Positions 1-9,335 are shown, counted from the first letter of the stretch. The stretch: DNA of 64,000 bases from Actinomycetota bacterium (GCA_016278725.1 JADQBG010000005.1:1-64000); one strand, 5' to 3'. A program made the numbers and translations. The notes: a model not told the origin generated them from the letters alone.

Positions 1-30
1 ATATCTACGACAGTTGAGAGGCTCATCGGG

Positions 31-54
31 GCTGCTTTTTCAACAGCCTGCTAG
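31..54. repeat. Possible insertion-element end
   Basis: Read on the minus strand this holds the motif AGGCTGTTGAAAAAG. It resembles sequence often found at the ends of insertion elements in environmental genomes (from memory, not searched). The neighbouring substrate-binding lipoprotein gene loses its reading frame exactly here. The other end and any transposase lie outside the window. Confidence 0.35.
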
Positions 55-396
55 CGGGGGGATCTGGAACACGCTGCCAACGGCCACCACGGGCTGATCA
101 TCCTCGAGGAACTGTTGCTGCTCGGCGAAAGAAGAGATGGCGAAATCGGCCGAACCGTCGAGCACGGTGAGCCGGGCCGGTTTCCCGGAACCGCCCTCGA
201 CCACGGTGACGTCGAGTCCCTGCTCCTCGTAGAAGCCCATGTCCTTGGCCACGTAGTAGCCCACGAATTCAGCTTCGTGCGACCAATTGAGTTGCAGCGT
301 GACCGGCTCCAGTTCGGGCTCGGAAGAAGCGCATGCCGAGAAGAGCAGCGGCAGGAAGACCGCGGCCAGAAACGCGATGATTCTTCTTACGGTCAC
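40..396 (-). pseudogene. Truncated NMT1/THI5-like ABC transporter substrate-binding lipoprotein
   Basis: The GTG start at 396 follows a purine-rich AGGGGG site. The first 22 or so residues form a lipoprotein signal peptide with a FSAC lipobox. The mature part (VTLQLNWSHEAEFVGYYVAKDMGFYEEQGLDV, written here as VTLQLNW..., then GYYVAKDMGFY) is typical of NMT1/THI5-type proteins, which bind thiamine-precursor-like or other small organic ligands outside the membrane for import. The family usually has more than 300 residues. This copy stops at 118, in foreign-looking sequence beginning about position 54, with a final Leu-Ala-Gly-Cys tail that comes from the junction. I read it as a broken gene rather than a short natural protein. 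No permease or ATPase partner is visible on this side. Confidence 0.7.
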
Positions 397-641
397 GAGC
401 CCCCTCGCCGGTTTATCTGCTATCGCGAAGCCCGGAGGAATTTGGTTGAATGCGGGATGTATCTACCTGCATGGAGCCACCTGCCCTCAGTTTGGGCAAA
501 ACTGCCGGGCTGTGTCAAGCCAAGTGGCTAGGCTACCTTGATGGCTGCGTGAGCATGCCCCCTTTGCTTGCCGAGCAATGTGACCTCTCCTAGAATCGGG
601 GCTAAGCGCCTGCGCGCGTTCTTGTCCGTCTCCGATTTGAG

Positions 642-3398
642 GTGATCCCGGTCGCTCTTCAGAACCAAGTGCAGATCCTGAACCTGCGGCCGGATTTGGC
701 CGAGAGCGCCCGCGTGCGGGAGCATCTGCGGGCGGTTGCCGGGAGAATGGGTTTTTCCGAGGAACGCGTCTTCGACATCCAGGTCGCGGTCGGTGAGGCG
801 GTGGCAAACGCCATCGAGCACACCGGAGGAATCGGGGACGTGAGGGTCGAGCTGAAGTCGTTTGCCAATCGCCTCGAAGTCTCAGTCAGCGGACCGGGTG
901 ACTTTCACCTGCCGGAGCGAGGCAGCGGGCGCGAGCATCGCGGCCTCGGCCTGCCCCTGATGGCCACCCTCTGCGATCACCTTGCGCTCTTCTCGGCGGC
1001 GGACGGGGGCACCCTCGTCACACTGTCCTTCCATCTACCCCAGGGCGCTCGCGTCCGGTCTGATGTCCCGCCCTGGGAGAGCGAGGAGCGCTTCAGAGCA
1101 CTGCTGAAGTCGAGTTCGGAGGTGCTCTACAGAATGAGCCCCGACTGGGGGGAGTTGCGCCAACTGGACAGCGAGGGCTTTCTCGCGGCCACGGACTCCC
1201 CCAGCGGTTCGTGGCTCCAAGAATACATCCATCCTCAGGATCGGCCTCGGGTGAATACGGCCATCAAGGAAGCCATTCGCACGAAGAGCGTCTTCGAACT
1301 GGAACATCGCGTCCGGCGGGCCGACGGCACCCTGGGCTGGACCTTCTCTCGCGCGGTGCCCGTGCTGGATGCTCACGGCGAGATCGTGGAATGGTTCGGC
1401 TCGGCCACCGATGTGACCGAACGCAGGCAGACGGAAAAGGATTTGAGAGAGAGCGAGGAACGCTATCGCACTCTATTTGACCACATGACCGAGGGATTCG
1501 CCCTGGGCGAGGTCATGGTCGACGAGGAGGGCGAACCGTACGACTTCCGCTTCGTTGAGGTCAACGCGGCCTTCGAGCGGCAGACGGGGCTCGGCCGCGA
1601 GGTGCTGGGGCAGCCGATAACCAGGGTTCTCACCGAGTTGGAGAGCGATTGGATCGATGCTTACACCACGGTGGCTCTGACCGGGGAGTCCACCCGGTTC
1701 ACGCGATACAACCGGGATACCGACCGCCACTACGAAGTCTTCTGTTACAGCCCGGCCCTGGGTCGCTTCGCCATCATCTTCAGCGACGTGTCCGAGCGCA
1801 TGCGCTCGGAGCATGAAGTGAGCCGTTTCTTCGCGCTCTCTCCCGACATTCTCGCCATCGCCTCGGTCGACGACGGTAGGTGGAAGCGGGTGAATCGGGC
1901 TTTCACCGAGGTCCTGAGCTGGACAGAAGAAGAGGCGCTCTCCATGCCCCTTTTCGACGTCATTCATCCCGATGACCTTGTCCGTGCCCGTAAGGCCTTC
2001 GCGGAGGTGGCCGAGGGAGCCCGGCTGATCCGCTTCGAGCACCGGCTTAGATGCAAGGACGGCAGTTACCGGTGGCTTGCGTGGGATGCCCACGGCGATG
2101 AGCGGGCGGGACTTCTCTACCTGGCCGGCCGCGACATGACCGAGCGCCGGCGGGTCGAGGAGGAGCGCCGGCGGGTGGCCGCGGAGCTCGCCGGCAAACG
2201 AAGAGAACTGGGTGCGGCGCTCGAGCGCGAAGACCTCCTCGCCACCCTTCTGGACAGCTCTTCACAGCCGTTTGCCGCCGTTACCGAAGAGGGTCGTCTG
2301 ATCCTCTTCAACCTCGCCTTTCAGAGACTCTTGGGTTATAGCGAGGAGCAGTTGTTGGGTGAGGTCAATTGGTCCGCCGGCCTCGTTGCGCCGGAATTGC
2401 GGGAGGAGGAGGCCGCGGTCTTGCGCCGAGTCCGGCGCACGGGCGAACCGCAGCTTCACGAGAAAGAACTGGTGCGCAAGGACGGCACCCGGGTCCCCGT
2501 GGAGATTCTGGTGCACTTGGGCCAGAGAACCGAAGGAGAGCCGTTCTACTACTCCTTCGTCTCGGATATCTCCCGCCGGAGGCGCGCCGAGGCAGAGCGC
2601 GAGCGGCTCATCCGGGAGAACGCCCGTCTGTTCGAAACCCAGAAGAAGATCGCGGATACGCTGCAGGAGGCCCTCCTGCGTCCCGTGGTGAATCTGGCCG
2701 GGCTCGACTCGGACTTCGTCTACCGCTCGGCCACGGAGGCGGCCTTTGTCGGGGGGGATTTCCTCGACGTGTTTCGGATCGACAAAGACCATGTGGGTTT
2801 CGCCATCGGCGACGTCTGCGGGCACGGAGTGGAGGCGGCGACCATGGCCTCTCTGGTCCGAGATACGCTGCGCGCCTACGCCTTCCAGCAACTGCCTCCC
2901 GATCAAGTGCTCGGCCTGGCGAACACCGCGCTAAGGAGGCAGACGGCGTTGGGGGAGTTCACCACGGTTCTGTTCGCGACGCTCAATTGCAGCAGCGGCC
3001 AAGTTGCCTATTCCTCGGCCGGGCATCCCCCGCCCCTGCTGCGCAGAACCAGCGGCGAGGTGGAGAGGTTGAAAACCGACTTCGGAGCTCCTCTCGGCGC
3101 CTTCAGCGGCTCGGGCTACCGGTCGGCGCAAAAGAAGTTGCATACGGGCGACACCATCCTGCTCTACACCGATGGGGTGATCGAGGCCCGCAGGAACGGC
3201 TCGCTCTTTGGGGAAGAGCGTCTGGCCGAGGCCTTCCGGCTGGCGGATAACCAACTGGAGGGTCTCGCCGAGGGACTTCTCGAGTCCGTGATCGAGTTCA
3301 GCGGAGGCCGGTTGGGAGATGACCTGGCCATGCTCGCGGTGCGGAGGAAGGCGGGCAAGAAGCGGAGCCGCCTCCCTCGCGTCAGAGACTGGGGCTAG
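642..3398 (+). CDS. Anti-sigma-type kinase / multi-PAS / SpoIIE phosphatase regulator
   Basis: This 918-residue cytoplasmic signalling protein has an RsbW-like GHKL ATPase domain at about residues 10-145, with the N-box VGEAVANAIEH. It is followed by four PAS/PAC modules (about 150-265, 275-385, 390-510 and 530-655) and a PP2C-type SpoIIE phosphatase domain (about 670-905) with VGGDFLDV, IGDVCGHG and LLYTDGV metal-site motifs. RsbU/RsbP-type phosphatases dephosphorylate a STAS anti-anti-sigma factor, and RsbW-type kinases phosphorylate it, so both activities sit in one chain. A STAS protein is encoded at 41206-41547. The start is uncertain: GTG 642 has a GAGG too close to it, and GTG 669 in the same frame is an alternative. 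There is no obvious transmembrane segment. Confidence 0.85.
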   Translation: MIPVALQNQVQILNLRPDLAESARVREHLRAVAGRMGFSEERVFDIQVAVGEAVANAIEHTGGIGDVRVELKSFANRLEVSVSGPGDFHLPERGSGREHRGLGLPLMATLCDHLALFSAADGGTLVTLSFHLPQGARVRSDVPPWESEERFRALLKSSSEVLYRMSPDWGELRQLDSEGFLAATDSPSGSWLQEYIHPQDRPRVNTAIKEAIRTKSVFELEHRVRRADGTLGWTFSRAVPVLDAHGEIVEWFGSATDVTERRQTEKDLRESEERYRTLFDHMTEGFALGEVMVDEEGEPYDFRFVEVNAAFERQTGLGREVLGQPITRVLTELESDWIDAYTTVALTGESTRFTRYNRDTDRHYEVFCYSPALGRFAIIFSDVSERMRSEHEVSRFFALSPDILAIASVDDGRWKRVNRAFTEVLSWTEEEALSMPLFDVIHPDDLVRARKAFAEVAEGARLIRFEHRLRCKDGSYRWLAWDAHGDERAGLLYLAGRDMTERRRVEEERRRVAAELAGKRRELGAALEREDLLATLLDSSSQPFAAVTEEGRLILFNLAFQRLLGYSEEQLLGEVNWSAGLVAPELREEEAAVLRRVRRTGEPQLHEKELVRKDGTRVPVEILVHLGQRTEGEPFYYSFVSDISRRRRAEAERERLIRENARLFETQKKIADTLQEALLRPVVNLAGLDSDFVYRSATEAAFVGGDFLDVFRIDKDHVGFAIGDVCGHGVEAATMASLVRDTLRAYAFQQLPPDQVLGLANTALRRQTALGEFTTVLFATLNCSSGQVAYSSAGHPPPLLRRTSGEVERLKTDFGAPLGAFSGSGYRSAQKKLHTGDTILLYTDGVIEARRNGSLFGEERLAEAFRLADNQLEGLAEGLLESVIEFSGGRLGDDLAMLAVRRKAGKKRSRLPRVRDWG

Positions 3399-3439
3399 AG
3401 CCCTGGAGTAGGGCGATCCGTCGGGCCTCGGCAAAGAGA

Positions 3440-3466
3440 AAGGCCTCGATGGTCGGTCGAGGCCTT
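3440..3466. terminator. Rho-independent-like hairpin
   Basis: A perfect 10-bp stem (AAGGCCTCGA with TCGAGGCCTT) encloses a 7-nt loop. It lies between the convergent regulator gene and the oxidoreductase gene, so it may serve both strands. The T-tract is weak on both sides. Confidence 0.7.
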
Positions 3467-3561
3467 CTGGGGAGGGAGAGCTTACGTCGGTCAGGTTTTC
3501 GGGCCTCGGCCGACGGTGTTGTTTTCATGCTCCACTTTGCCGGCGAGTTGTGGCGGTGCGG

Positions 3562-4527
3562 TTAGGAATCTATGGTGATTTTGTGAAGATCGGCGATCAC
3601 GATAATCGTCTTGCCGTGGAGGTGGCCGCTCGTGCTCTCGGCCAAGGCTGTGAGCCCGTCGGTCAGGGAGAGAGTCCTCTCGAGGGGCACGCGGATCTCA
3701 CCTGCCGCCACCATTTCTCCCAGGCGCTCCAACATCTGCGCGGTGGGTTGGCGTTTGTAGCGGCCGCCGGTGAGACCCTGTTTTTCCAGGGTGGCTTGCT
3801 CGATGCCCTTCGCTGGGGAGATGACCGAGCCGCCTCGGGGAAGCAGACCAAGGAGGGGAGCCAGGACCCCGGGATCGCCGACGAGGTCGGCCAGCGCGTC
3901 GACGCCTCGAGGTCGAATCGAGCGCACCAGATCGGCCAGGGGCTCTGGGGAATGATGATTCACCGTGTGGGCGGCGCCCAGGTCCCGCATCCGCTGGGCA
4001 AATTCCGGGGCCGCGGTGGCAATCACTTCCACGCCCCTGCGCGCCGCCAGTTGGGTGAGGAAGCTGCCCACGCCGCCGGTGGCGCCCACAACCAGAAGGA
4101 CGCCGCCCTCGCTTAGGTTCAAGTCCTCGAGCACGCCCATGGCGGTGACGCCGGCCACCGGCAGGGCGGCGGCCGTGACGAAGTCGATTCCGGCAGGGAT
4201 GCGGGCCACGGTTCCGGCGGCGGGCGCGAGCGTGTACTCGGCGTAGGTGCCTCGGCCCATCGCCACCGTCAGGCGGCCGAAGACCGGATCCCCCTGGGCG
4301 AACTTCGTGACCCCGTCACCGACCGCGTCCACCGTGCCGGCTCCATCCGTACCGGGGACGAAGGGGTACTGCAACTCTCCCAAGAGCCCCGAGGCGGCCT
4401 TGCCGTCGACCGGGTTGACCCCCGCCGCCGCCAGTCGAACCCGAATTTCGCCCGCTCCGGGGTTGGGCGTGGATAGCTCTGTCACTCGAGCCGGAACCCC
4501 CGTCTCGGTCAGCGCCACTGCTTTCAT
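3562..4527 (-). CDS. Zinc-independent NADPH:quinone oxidoreductase-like enzyme (MDR family)
   Basis: This 321-residue protein belongs to the medium-chain dehydrogenase/reductase superfamily. The N-terminal GroES-like half (about 1-125) includes PFVPGTDGAGTV, and the Rossmann half has GATGGVGSFLTQLAARRG at about 145-165 for NADPH. The cysteines that bind structural zinc in alcohol dehydrogenases are absent, as in quinone oxidoreductases and crotonyl-reductase-like members. The likely role is NAD(P)H-dependent reduction of quinones or unsaturated carbonyls; the substrate cannot be read from sequence. The ATG at 4527 has a GGGAGAC purine tract upstream. It is transcribed divergently from the MarR regulator gene, 110 bp away, and may be one of its targets. 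Confidence 0.85.
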   Translation of the reverse strand: MKAVALTETGVPARVTELSTPNPGAGEIRVRLAAAGVNPVDGKAASGLLGELQYPFVPGTDGAGTVDAVGDGVTKFAQGDPVFGRLTVAMGRGTYAEYTLAPAAGTVARIPAGIDFVTAAALPVAGVTAMGVLEDLNLSEGGVLLVVGATGGVGSFLTQLAARRGVEVIATAAPEFAQRMRDLGAAHTVNHHSPEPLADLVRSIRPRGVDALADLVGDPGVLAPLLGLLPRGGSVISPAKGIEQATLEKQGLTGGRYKRQPTAQMLERLGEMVAAGEIRVPLERTLSLTDGLTALAESTSGHLHGKTIIVIADLHKITIDS

Positions 4528-4615
4528 CTGTCCGTCTCCCTGGTCGCTCTTCGCCTCGGTTACCCGACGCCTCTTCAGGCCAAGCCGAAGCGTGTTAGCA
4601 TCTGAGCGATTTGAA

Positions 4616-4635
4616 TGTTCTCAACTAAGCGAACA
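4616..4635. promoter_or_regulatory. Candidate MarR-type operator
   Basis: The inverted repeat TGTTC-N10-GAACA ends three bases before the GTG of the MarR-family gene, in the divergent promoter region shared with the oxidoreductase. Half-sites one helical turn apart suit a winged-helix dimer. The short 5-bp arms make this tentative. Confidence 0.35.
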
Positions 4636-4637
4636 CT

Positions 4638-5243
4638 GTGAAATCTGACGCCGATATGGGCAGCGATCCCCGTGCGGATGCCGACTCGCATGCCGGTGCC
4701 GACTCCCCTGCCGGCGACGATTCCCCCTCCAGCGCTTCCGGCGGCGATTCCCCCTCTGGCGCTTCCGGCGACGAGATCCGGGTGCTGGTGGAGGAGTACG
4801 GGTCGCTCATGGAGCGGCTGGGACATTCCCGCGCGGAAGGCCGGCTTCTCGGGTGGCTGCTGCTCTGCGAGCCCCCCGAGCAGTCCATGATGGATATCTC
4901 GCGCGCGCTCAACATCAGCAAGGGGGCGCTCAGCGTGAGCCTGCGCCGCTTGGTCGATCACGGCCTGGTGGAGCGGCGGCGAAACCCCGGGGAGCGCCAT
5001 GATTTCTTCCGCTTCGATTCCGCCTCCATCGGCAGGCTTATGGAGAACGTCTTTGCCGGGATGGCCTTGATGGAGCGCCTTCTGGCCCGCTCCCGAGAAC
5101 TGCCGGGCCAGCAGAAAAACGAGCGGCTCCTCACCATGCACGCGCTCTACGCGCGCCTCACAGAAGAAATGCCTGTTCTACTCGAGCGCTGGCGCACCGA
5201 CGTCCGGCGTGAAATCCAAGCCGAACTCAAACAGGAGGACTAG
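4638..5243 (+). CDS. MarR/GbsR-like winged-helix transcriptional regulator
   Basis: A low-complexity N-terminus of about 45 Asp/Ser/Gly/Ala residues precedes a winged-helix domain. The helix-turn-helix region is MDISRALNISKGALSVSLRRLVDHGLVERR (quoted in part: ALNISKGALSVSLRRL), and the wing includes GERHDFF. The C-terminal helices would form the dimer interface. This layout matches GbsR/MarR-like repressors that sense small molecules. The stop codon is followed with no gap by the GTG of an RND pump, so it most likely controls that pump and perhaps the divergent oxidoreductase. GTG 4638 has no good ribosome site. A later start after the acidic low-complexity stretch is possible, but no strong alternative is visible. 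Confidence 0.8.
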   Translation: MKSDADMGSDPRADADSHAGADSPAGDDSPSSASGGDSPSGASGDEIRVLVEEYGSLMERLGHSRAEGRLLGWLLLCEPPEQSMMDISRALNISKGALSVSLRRLVDHGLVERRRNPGERHDFFRFDSASIGRLMENVFAGMALMERLLARSRELPGQQKNERLLTMHALYARLTEEMPVLLERWRTDVRREIQAELKQED

Positions 5244-8200
5244 GTGAGCTGGTTCACCCGAATGGCCCTTGCCAACCGCTCCGTCGTGGCCCTAGCGGTC
5301 GTGGCGATCATCCTACTAAGCATCTTCGCGGTGCCGCGCATTCAGCAGGAACTCATTCCCGAGATCGAGTTTCCGGTCATAACGGTCTTCACCCGGCTGC
5401 CGGACGCCTCTCCGGAAGAGGTCGAACAGACCCTGACGATTCCATTGGAAACCGCGATACAGGGAACCCAGGGCCTGGATCAGCTTGACTCCTATTCGAC
5501 CGAGGGCACGAGCGTCATCATCGCCCAGTTCGGATTCGGCGCCGACCTCGATCAGGCGCTCGTCGACATGGAAGAGGCCGTGAGCCGAGCGCAGGCGCGG
5601 CTGCCGCAGGGATCTCAACCCCAGGTCCAGGCGATCAACGTCGATCAATTCCCGGTCATGCAGCTGGCGGTGACCACCGAGGGCGACGGAGTGGCTGAAC
5701 TCGGCGCTCAGGTGGCGCGCACCGTCGCGCCTGAATTCGAGAGCATCGACGGCGTGGCCGCGGTGACCCTGACCGGCGTGGAGAGCCGCGAGCTCCGCGT
5801 GGCCGTCAGGCCGCAGGCCCTGGCCCAGGTGCCCCAGGTCAATCCCACAGCCCTGTTCAGCGCGATCCAGACGGCAAACGTCAGCCTCCCGGCGGGTTCC
5901 ATCACCCAGGATGGCTTGGTGCTCCCGGTGACGGTGACTAGTGCGGCAGACTCGCTCGCGGCCCTGCGCGGACTGCCCCTGGCTCAGACCGACGCCGGGA
6001 CGGTGACCCTGGGCGACGTGGCCGAGCTCTCGGTCGAGCCCTCATCCGCCCAGACGATCACCCGGACCAACGGCCGAGACTCCATCGGGATCTCGATCGC
6101 CAAGACCCGCGACGGCAATGTGGTGGACATCGCCACCGAAGTCGAGGCCCTCCTGCCCCAACTCGAGGAACGCCTCGGCGGGGACGCCCAGATCGTCACC
6201 GTCTCCAATCAGGCGGAATTCGTCGAGCAGAGCATCAGTTCGATGTGGGAAGAGGGCATCATCGGTGCCTTCTTTGCCGTAGTCGTCATCTTCTTGTTCC
6301 TGCGCCACTTCCGCTCCACGATCGTCGCCGGTATCTCGATACCGTTGAGCGTCATCGGCGCCCTGCTGATCATCTGGGGCGGGGGCACCTCGCTCAACAT
6401 CCTCACCCTGGGCGGATTGACCATTGCCATCGGCCGGGTCATCGACGATTCCATCGTGGTGCTGGAGAACATCTACCGCCACCTGCAAGAAGGAGAGAAT
6501 GTCGAGACCGCAGCGTACGAGGGCACCAAAGAGGTATCCGCCGCCATCACCGCTTCGACTCTGACCACAGTCGCGGTATTCCTGCCCCTGGGCCTGGTGG
6601 GCGGGATCTCGGCCGAGTTCTTCCGCCCCTTCGCCTTCACCGTCACCTACGCCTTGGTGGCCAGCCTCTTCGTCGCGCTGATCGTGGTTCCGGTGGTCGC
6701 CACCTGGCTCCTCAGCAAGCGAAGCGTCGGTTCGCGCGATCCCCACAAACCGGGGGGCCTGCAGCGGGCGTATCTACCCGCCCTCAACTGGGCGCTCGAG
6801 CACCGCGCGATCACGGCGTTTGGTGCCATTGCCGTCTTTGTCGGGGCCGTCGCCCTGGCGCCTTTCCTCAGCACCAACCTGCTGGACCAGTCCGGCGAGA
6901 ACGTGCTCACCGTCACCCAGGAACTCCCTGTGGGAACCGGTACCGCCGAGACCCTCAAAGCCGCCGAAGCGGTGGAGTCGGAGCTCGCGTCGGTCGATGC
7001 GGTGGAGACCTATCAGATGACGGTCGGCTCTTCCGATCAACTGTTTGGCCCGGGAGGCGGCTTCGGCGGATCGTCCTCGCAGGCTCAGTTCGTCGTGGTT
7101 CTCGATAAGGAGGTCGAGTTGGCGGAAGCCGAGCATGAGGTCCGCGAGACTCTCGCCTCCCTGGACGGCGTGGGGGACATCAGCGTCCAGCCCGGTTCGG
7201 GCGGCGGGGATCTGTCCCAACTCGAGGTGCGCATCTTTGCCGATGACCCGGCGGTTCTGCGGGAGGCCAATCAGGCGGCGCTTGCCGCGGTTTCGTCGGT
7301 CCCGGACGCGGGCAACGTCTCCTCCAACCTCAACCAGACCCGCCCCCAGCTTCAGGTATCCGTGCGCCCCGCCGACGCCGTGGCTGCCGGAACCGACCCC
7401 AGTCAGATCGCCAGCACCGTCAGATTGCTGCTGGGGGGAATGATCGTCGGACAGGTTCAACTGGAAGAGGGAGACCTCCCCGTCCGGCTGACCGCCGATA
7501 TCCCCGGGGTTCCCGAGCCCACGCCTGAACTCCTCAGCCAGGTGCCTCTGCCCGGCGCGGCCGGCCAGGTCAGCCTGGGCCAGGTGGCCGACATCGCGGT
7601 GGTGGACGGCCCAGTGCAAATCACGCACACGGGCGGCCGCCGCACCGCGACCGTGACCGCCGAAGCGGAGGGGCAGGACCTGGGCGCCCTCTCCAGCGAG
7701 ATAGAGACGGCGATGGCGGCGGCCGACCTTCCCGAGGGCGCCCGCTGGGAACTGGGCGGCGCCAGCGAGATGCTCAATGAGGTGTTCGTCTCTCTGGGCA
7801 TCGCCATGTCGATGGCCGTTCTGATCGTCTACATCATCATGGTGGGAACCTTCCGGCAATTACTCGGTCCGTTGGTGCTCCTGGTCAGCATTCCCTTCGC
7901 CGCGATCGGCGCGGTACCCATGCTGCTCGTCACCAGGACCAGTCTCGGTATGCCCAGTCTGATCGGTCTCTTGATGCTGATCGGCATCGTGGTCACCAAT
8001 GCCATCGTGCTGCTCGACCTGGTGACACAGTTCCGGGAGCAGGGGATGGAACTGTTGGAGGCGGTGCGCGAGGGAGCGCGCAGACGGCTGCGTCCTATCC
8101 TGATGACTGCGGTCGCCACGATTCTCGCGCTCACGCCCATGGCTCTGGGATTGAGCGAAGGAGCGTTTGTATCGCGGCCTCTGGCGGTGGTCGTCATCGG

Positions 8201-8318
8201 CGGGCTCTTCAGCTCGACCGCCCTGACCTTGATCATAGTGCCCGTGCTCTACACCAGCGCGGAACGGATGAAGCAGCGGGTCTTCGGGCGCTCGGCTCGG
8301 GTCGAGGAGTCTGCGTAG
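5244..8318 (+). CDS. RND-family efflux transporter permease (HAE-type)
   Basis: This 1024-residue inner-membrane pump has the standard RND layout: TM1, a large outer loop (about 35-330), TM2-6 (about 335-480), TM7, a second large loop (about 540-830) and TM8-12. TM4 carries GRVIDDSIVVLEN with the Asp-Asp pair that relays protons in AcrB-type pumps. The second half has the matching TM10 segment GIVVTNAIVLLDL. The GTG start directly abuts the MarR-family stop and is preceded by AGGAGG. There is no membrane-fusion-protein or outer-membrane-channel gene beside it, which is common in Gram-positive SwrC-like pumps. The substrate is unknown; drugs, surfactant-like compounds or metals are all possible. 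Confidence 0.92.
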   Translation: MSWFTRMALANRSVVALAVVAIILLSIFAVPRIQQELIPEIEFPVITVFTRLPDASPEEVEQTLTIPLETAIQGTQGLDQLDSYSTEGTSVIIAQFGFGADLDQALVDMEEAVSRAQARLPQGSQPQVQAINVDQFPVMQLAVTTEGDGVAELGAQVARTVAPEFESIDGVAAVTLTGVESRELRVAVRPQALAQVPQVNPTALFSAIQTANVSLPAGSITQDGLVLPVTVTSAADSLAALRGLPLAQTDAGTVTLGDVAELSVEPSSAQTITRTNGRDSIGISIAKTRDGNVVDIATEVEALLPQLEERLGGDAQIVTVSNQAEFVEQSISSMWEEGIIGAFFAVVVIFLFLRHFRSTIVAGISIPLSVIGALLIIWGGGTSLNILTLGGLTIAIGRVIDDSIVVLENIYRHLQEGENVETAAYEGTKEVSAAITASTLTTVAVFLPLGLVGGISAEFFRPFAFTVTYALVASLFVALIVVPVVATWLLSKRSVGSRDPHKPGGLQRAYLPALNWALEHRAITAFGAIAVFVGAVALAPFLSTNLLDQSGENVLTVTQELPVGTGTAETLKAAEAVESELASVDAVETYQMTVGSSDQLFGPGGGFGGSSSQAQFVVVLDKEVELAEAEHEVRETLASLDGVGDISVQPGSGGGDLSQLEVRIFADDPAVLREANQAALAAVSSVPDAGNVSSNLNQTRPQLQVSVRPADAVAAGTDPSQIASTVRLLLGGMIVGQVQLEEGDLPVRLTADIPGVPEPTPELLSQVPLPGAAGQVSLGQVADIAVVDGPVQITHTGGRRTATVTAEAEGQDLGALSSEIETAMAAADLPEGARWELGGASEMLNEVFVSLGIAMSMAVLIVYIIMVGTFRQLLGPLVLLVSIPFAAIGAVPMLLVTRTSLGMPSLIGLLMLIGIVVTNAIVLLDLVTQFREQGMELLEAVREGARRRLRPILMTAVATILALTPMALGLSEGAFVSRPLAVVVIGGLFSSTALTLIIVPVLYTSAERMKQRVFGRSARVEESA

Positions 8319-8338
8319 GGGAGTGGGCCTAGGGGAGC

Positions 8339-8369
8339 GGGCGGGCGCGGGCCTTACCCGCACCCGCCC
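8339..8369 (+). terminator. Strong GC hairpin after the RND pump gene
   Basis: A 13-bp stem (8339-8351 with 8357-8369, one mismatch) and a CCTTA loop lie just after the pump stop codon. A second small hairpin (CCGGC-TTCGG-GCCGG) follows. There is no T-tract, so efficiency is uncertain. Confidence 0.6.
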
Positions 8370-8498
8370 GGCTTCGGGCCGGCCACCAGTGAGAACTTTC
8401 TCAGGATTTCTTCACCCCAACCTTAGAATAACTCCGTAGGCTGAGGTCTAGGTTCACGCACTGCAAACGCGGGCGCTTTGCCCAAGGAGGGAAGAGAC

Positions 8499-9242
8499 TT
8501 GAAGAAAAGGATAGGACTGATGGCCTTGGCCGCGGTGGCTCTGACACTGCTGCTTTCGACGACGGTGTGGGCGTACGACGGCTCCCCCGGAGTCCACGAC
8601 CCCGGAACCGGTATGACGGTTGACCAAACCGGAACCGGTACGACGGGCGACCCCATGACCCAGCCGGGGACCCACGATCCCGAGCACATGTTCGCAGACG
8701 CCGCGGGACACTGGTATGAAGGCTACGCCGAGAACATGGCTCAGCACGGCTTCATGAACGGCTACACCAACGGCGAATTCGGCGGCGAGGACTCCCTCAC
8801 CCGAGCGCAGTTCGCGGCCGTTCTTTGCCGGATGCTGGGTGTCGACCCTGAAGCGGGCGCTCCCTTCGAGGACACCGTCGGCCACTGGGCCGAAGGCCAC
8901 ATAGGCGCCATGGCGCAGCTTGGCATCATCAACGGACATGACGACGACACTTTCGGTCCCCAGGAACCCATCACCCGGGCGCAAATGGCGACCATGATGG
9001 ACCGGGCCCTCGACTACATGGGTCGCGGTCTCACTGACGATGAGCGTGCGGCGCTGATGGAGCAGGTCGGTCAGCATCTGGACGACGTGGCCGGCCACTG
9101 GGCCGAAGGCCACATCGCCCACATGTACGAGCGGGGTATCACGATGGGTGACGACGCCGGCCACTTCCGGCCGGACGAGCACACCAACCGGGCCCAGGCA
9201 TCGGCGATGCTGTGGCGCTTCTTCGAAGGGGAACTTCAGTAG
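8499..9242 (+). CDS. Secreted S-layer-homology (SLH) domain protein
   Basis: TTG 8499 is the likely start: AAGGAGG lies 8 nt upstream and the product opens with Met-Lys-Lys-Arg and a hydrophobic signal peptide ending near VWA. The 247-residue product has a Gly/Thr/Pro/Asp-rich linker and then three SLH repeats with the FADAAGHWYEGYAENM, DTVGHWAEGHIGAMAQLGI and DVAGHWAEGHIAHMYERGI signatures. Each is followed by a G-F-rich and TRAQ-type segment. SLH triplets bind pyruvylated secondary cell-wall polymer, so the protein should coat the cell surface. It has no other domain and may be a minimal S-layer or envelope-spacing protein. A good terminator follows. Confidence 0.88.
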   Translation: MKKRIGLMALAAVALTLLLSTTVWAYDGSPGVHDPGTGMTVDQTGTGTTGDPMTQPGTHDPEHMFADAAGHWYEGYAENMAQHGFMNGYTNGEFGGEDSLTRAQFAAVLCRMLGVDPEAGAPFEDTVGHWAEGHIGAMAQLGIINGHDDDTFGPQEPITRAQMATMMDRALDYMGRGLTDDERAALMEQVGQHLDDVAGHWAEGHIAHMYERGITMGDDAGHFRPDEHTNRAQASAMLWRFFEGELQ

Positions 9243-9295
9243 CAGTCAGAAAAGGATTGGCCCGGTAGTCCGGGCGGATTCGAGTTCACAATACT

Positions 9296-9335
9296 GGCGG
9301 GTGTCGTCTTCGGGCGGCACCCGCCTTTTCTTTTT
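9296..9335 (+). terminator. Rho-independent terminator
   Basis: The stem GGCGGGTG (9296-9303) with CACCCGCC (9318-9325) is followed by TTTTCTTTTT. It ends the SLH gene. Confidence 0.88.

Noticed and set aside
40-54. The TGA ending the truncated binding protein as a recoded codon.
   Set aside because: Sequence beyond it does not continue the protein family and looks like an element end.
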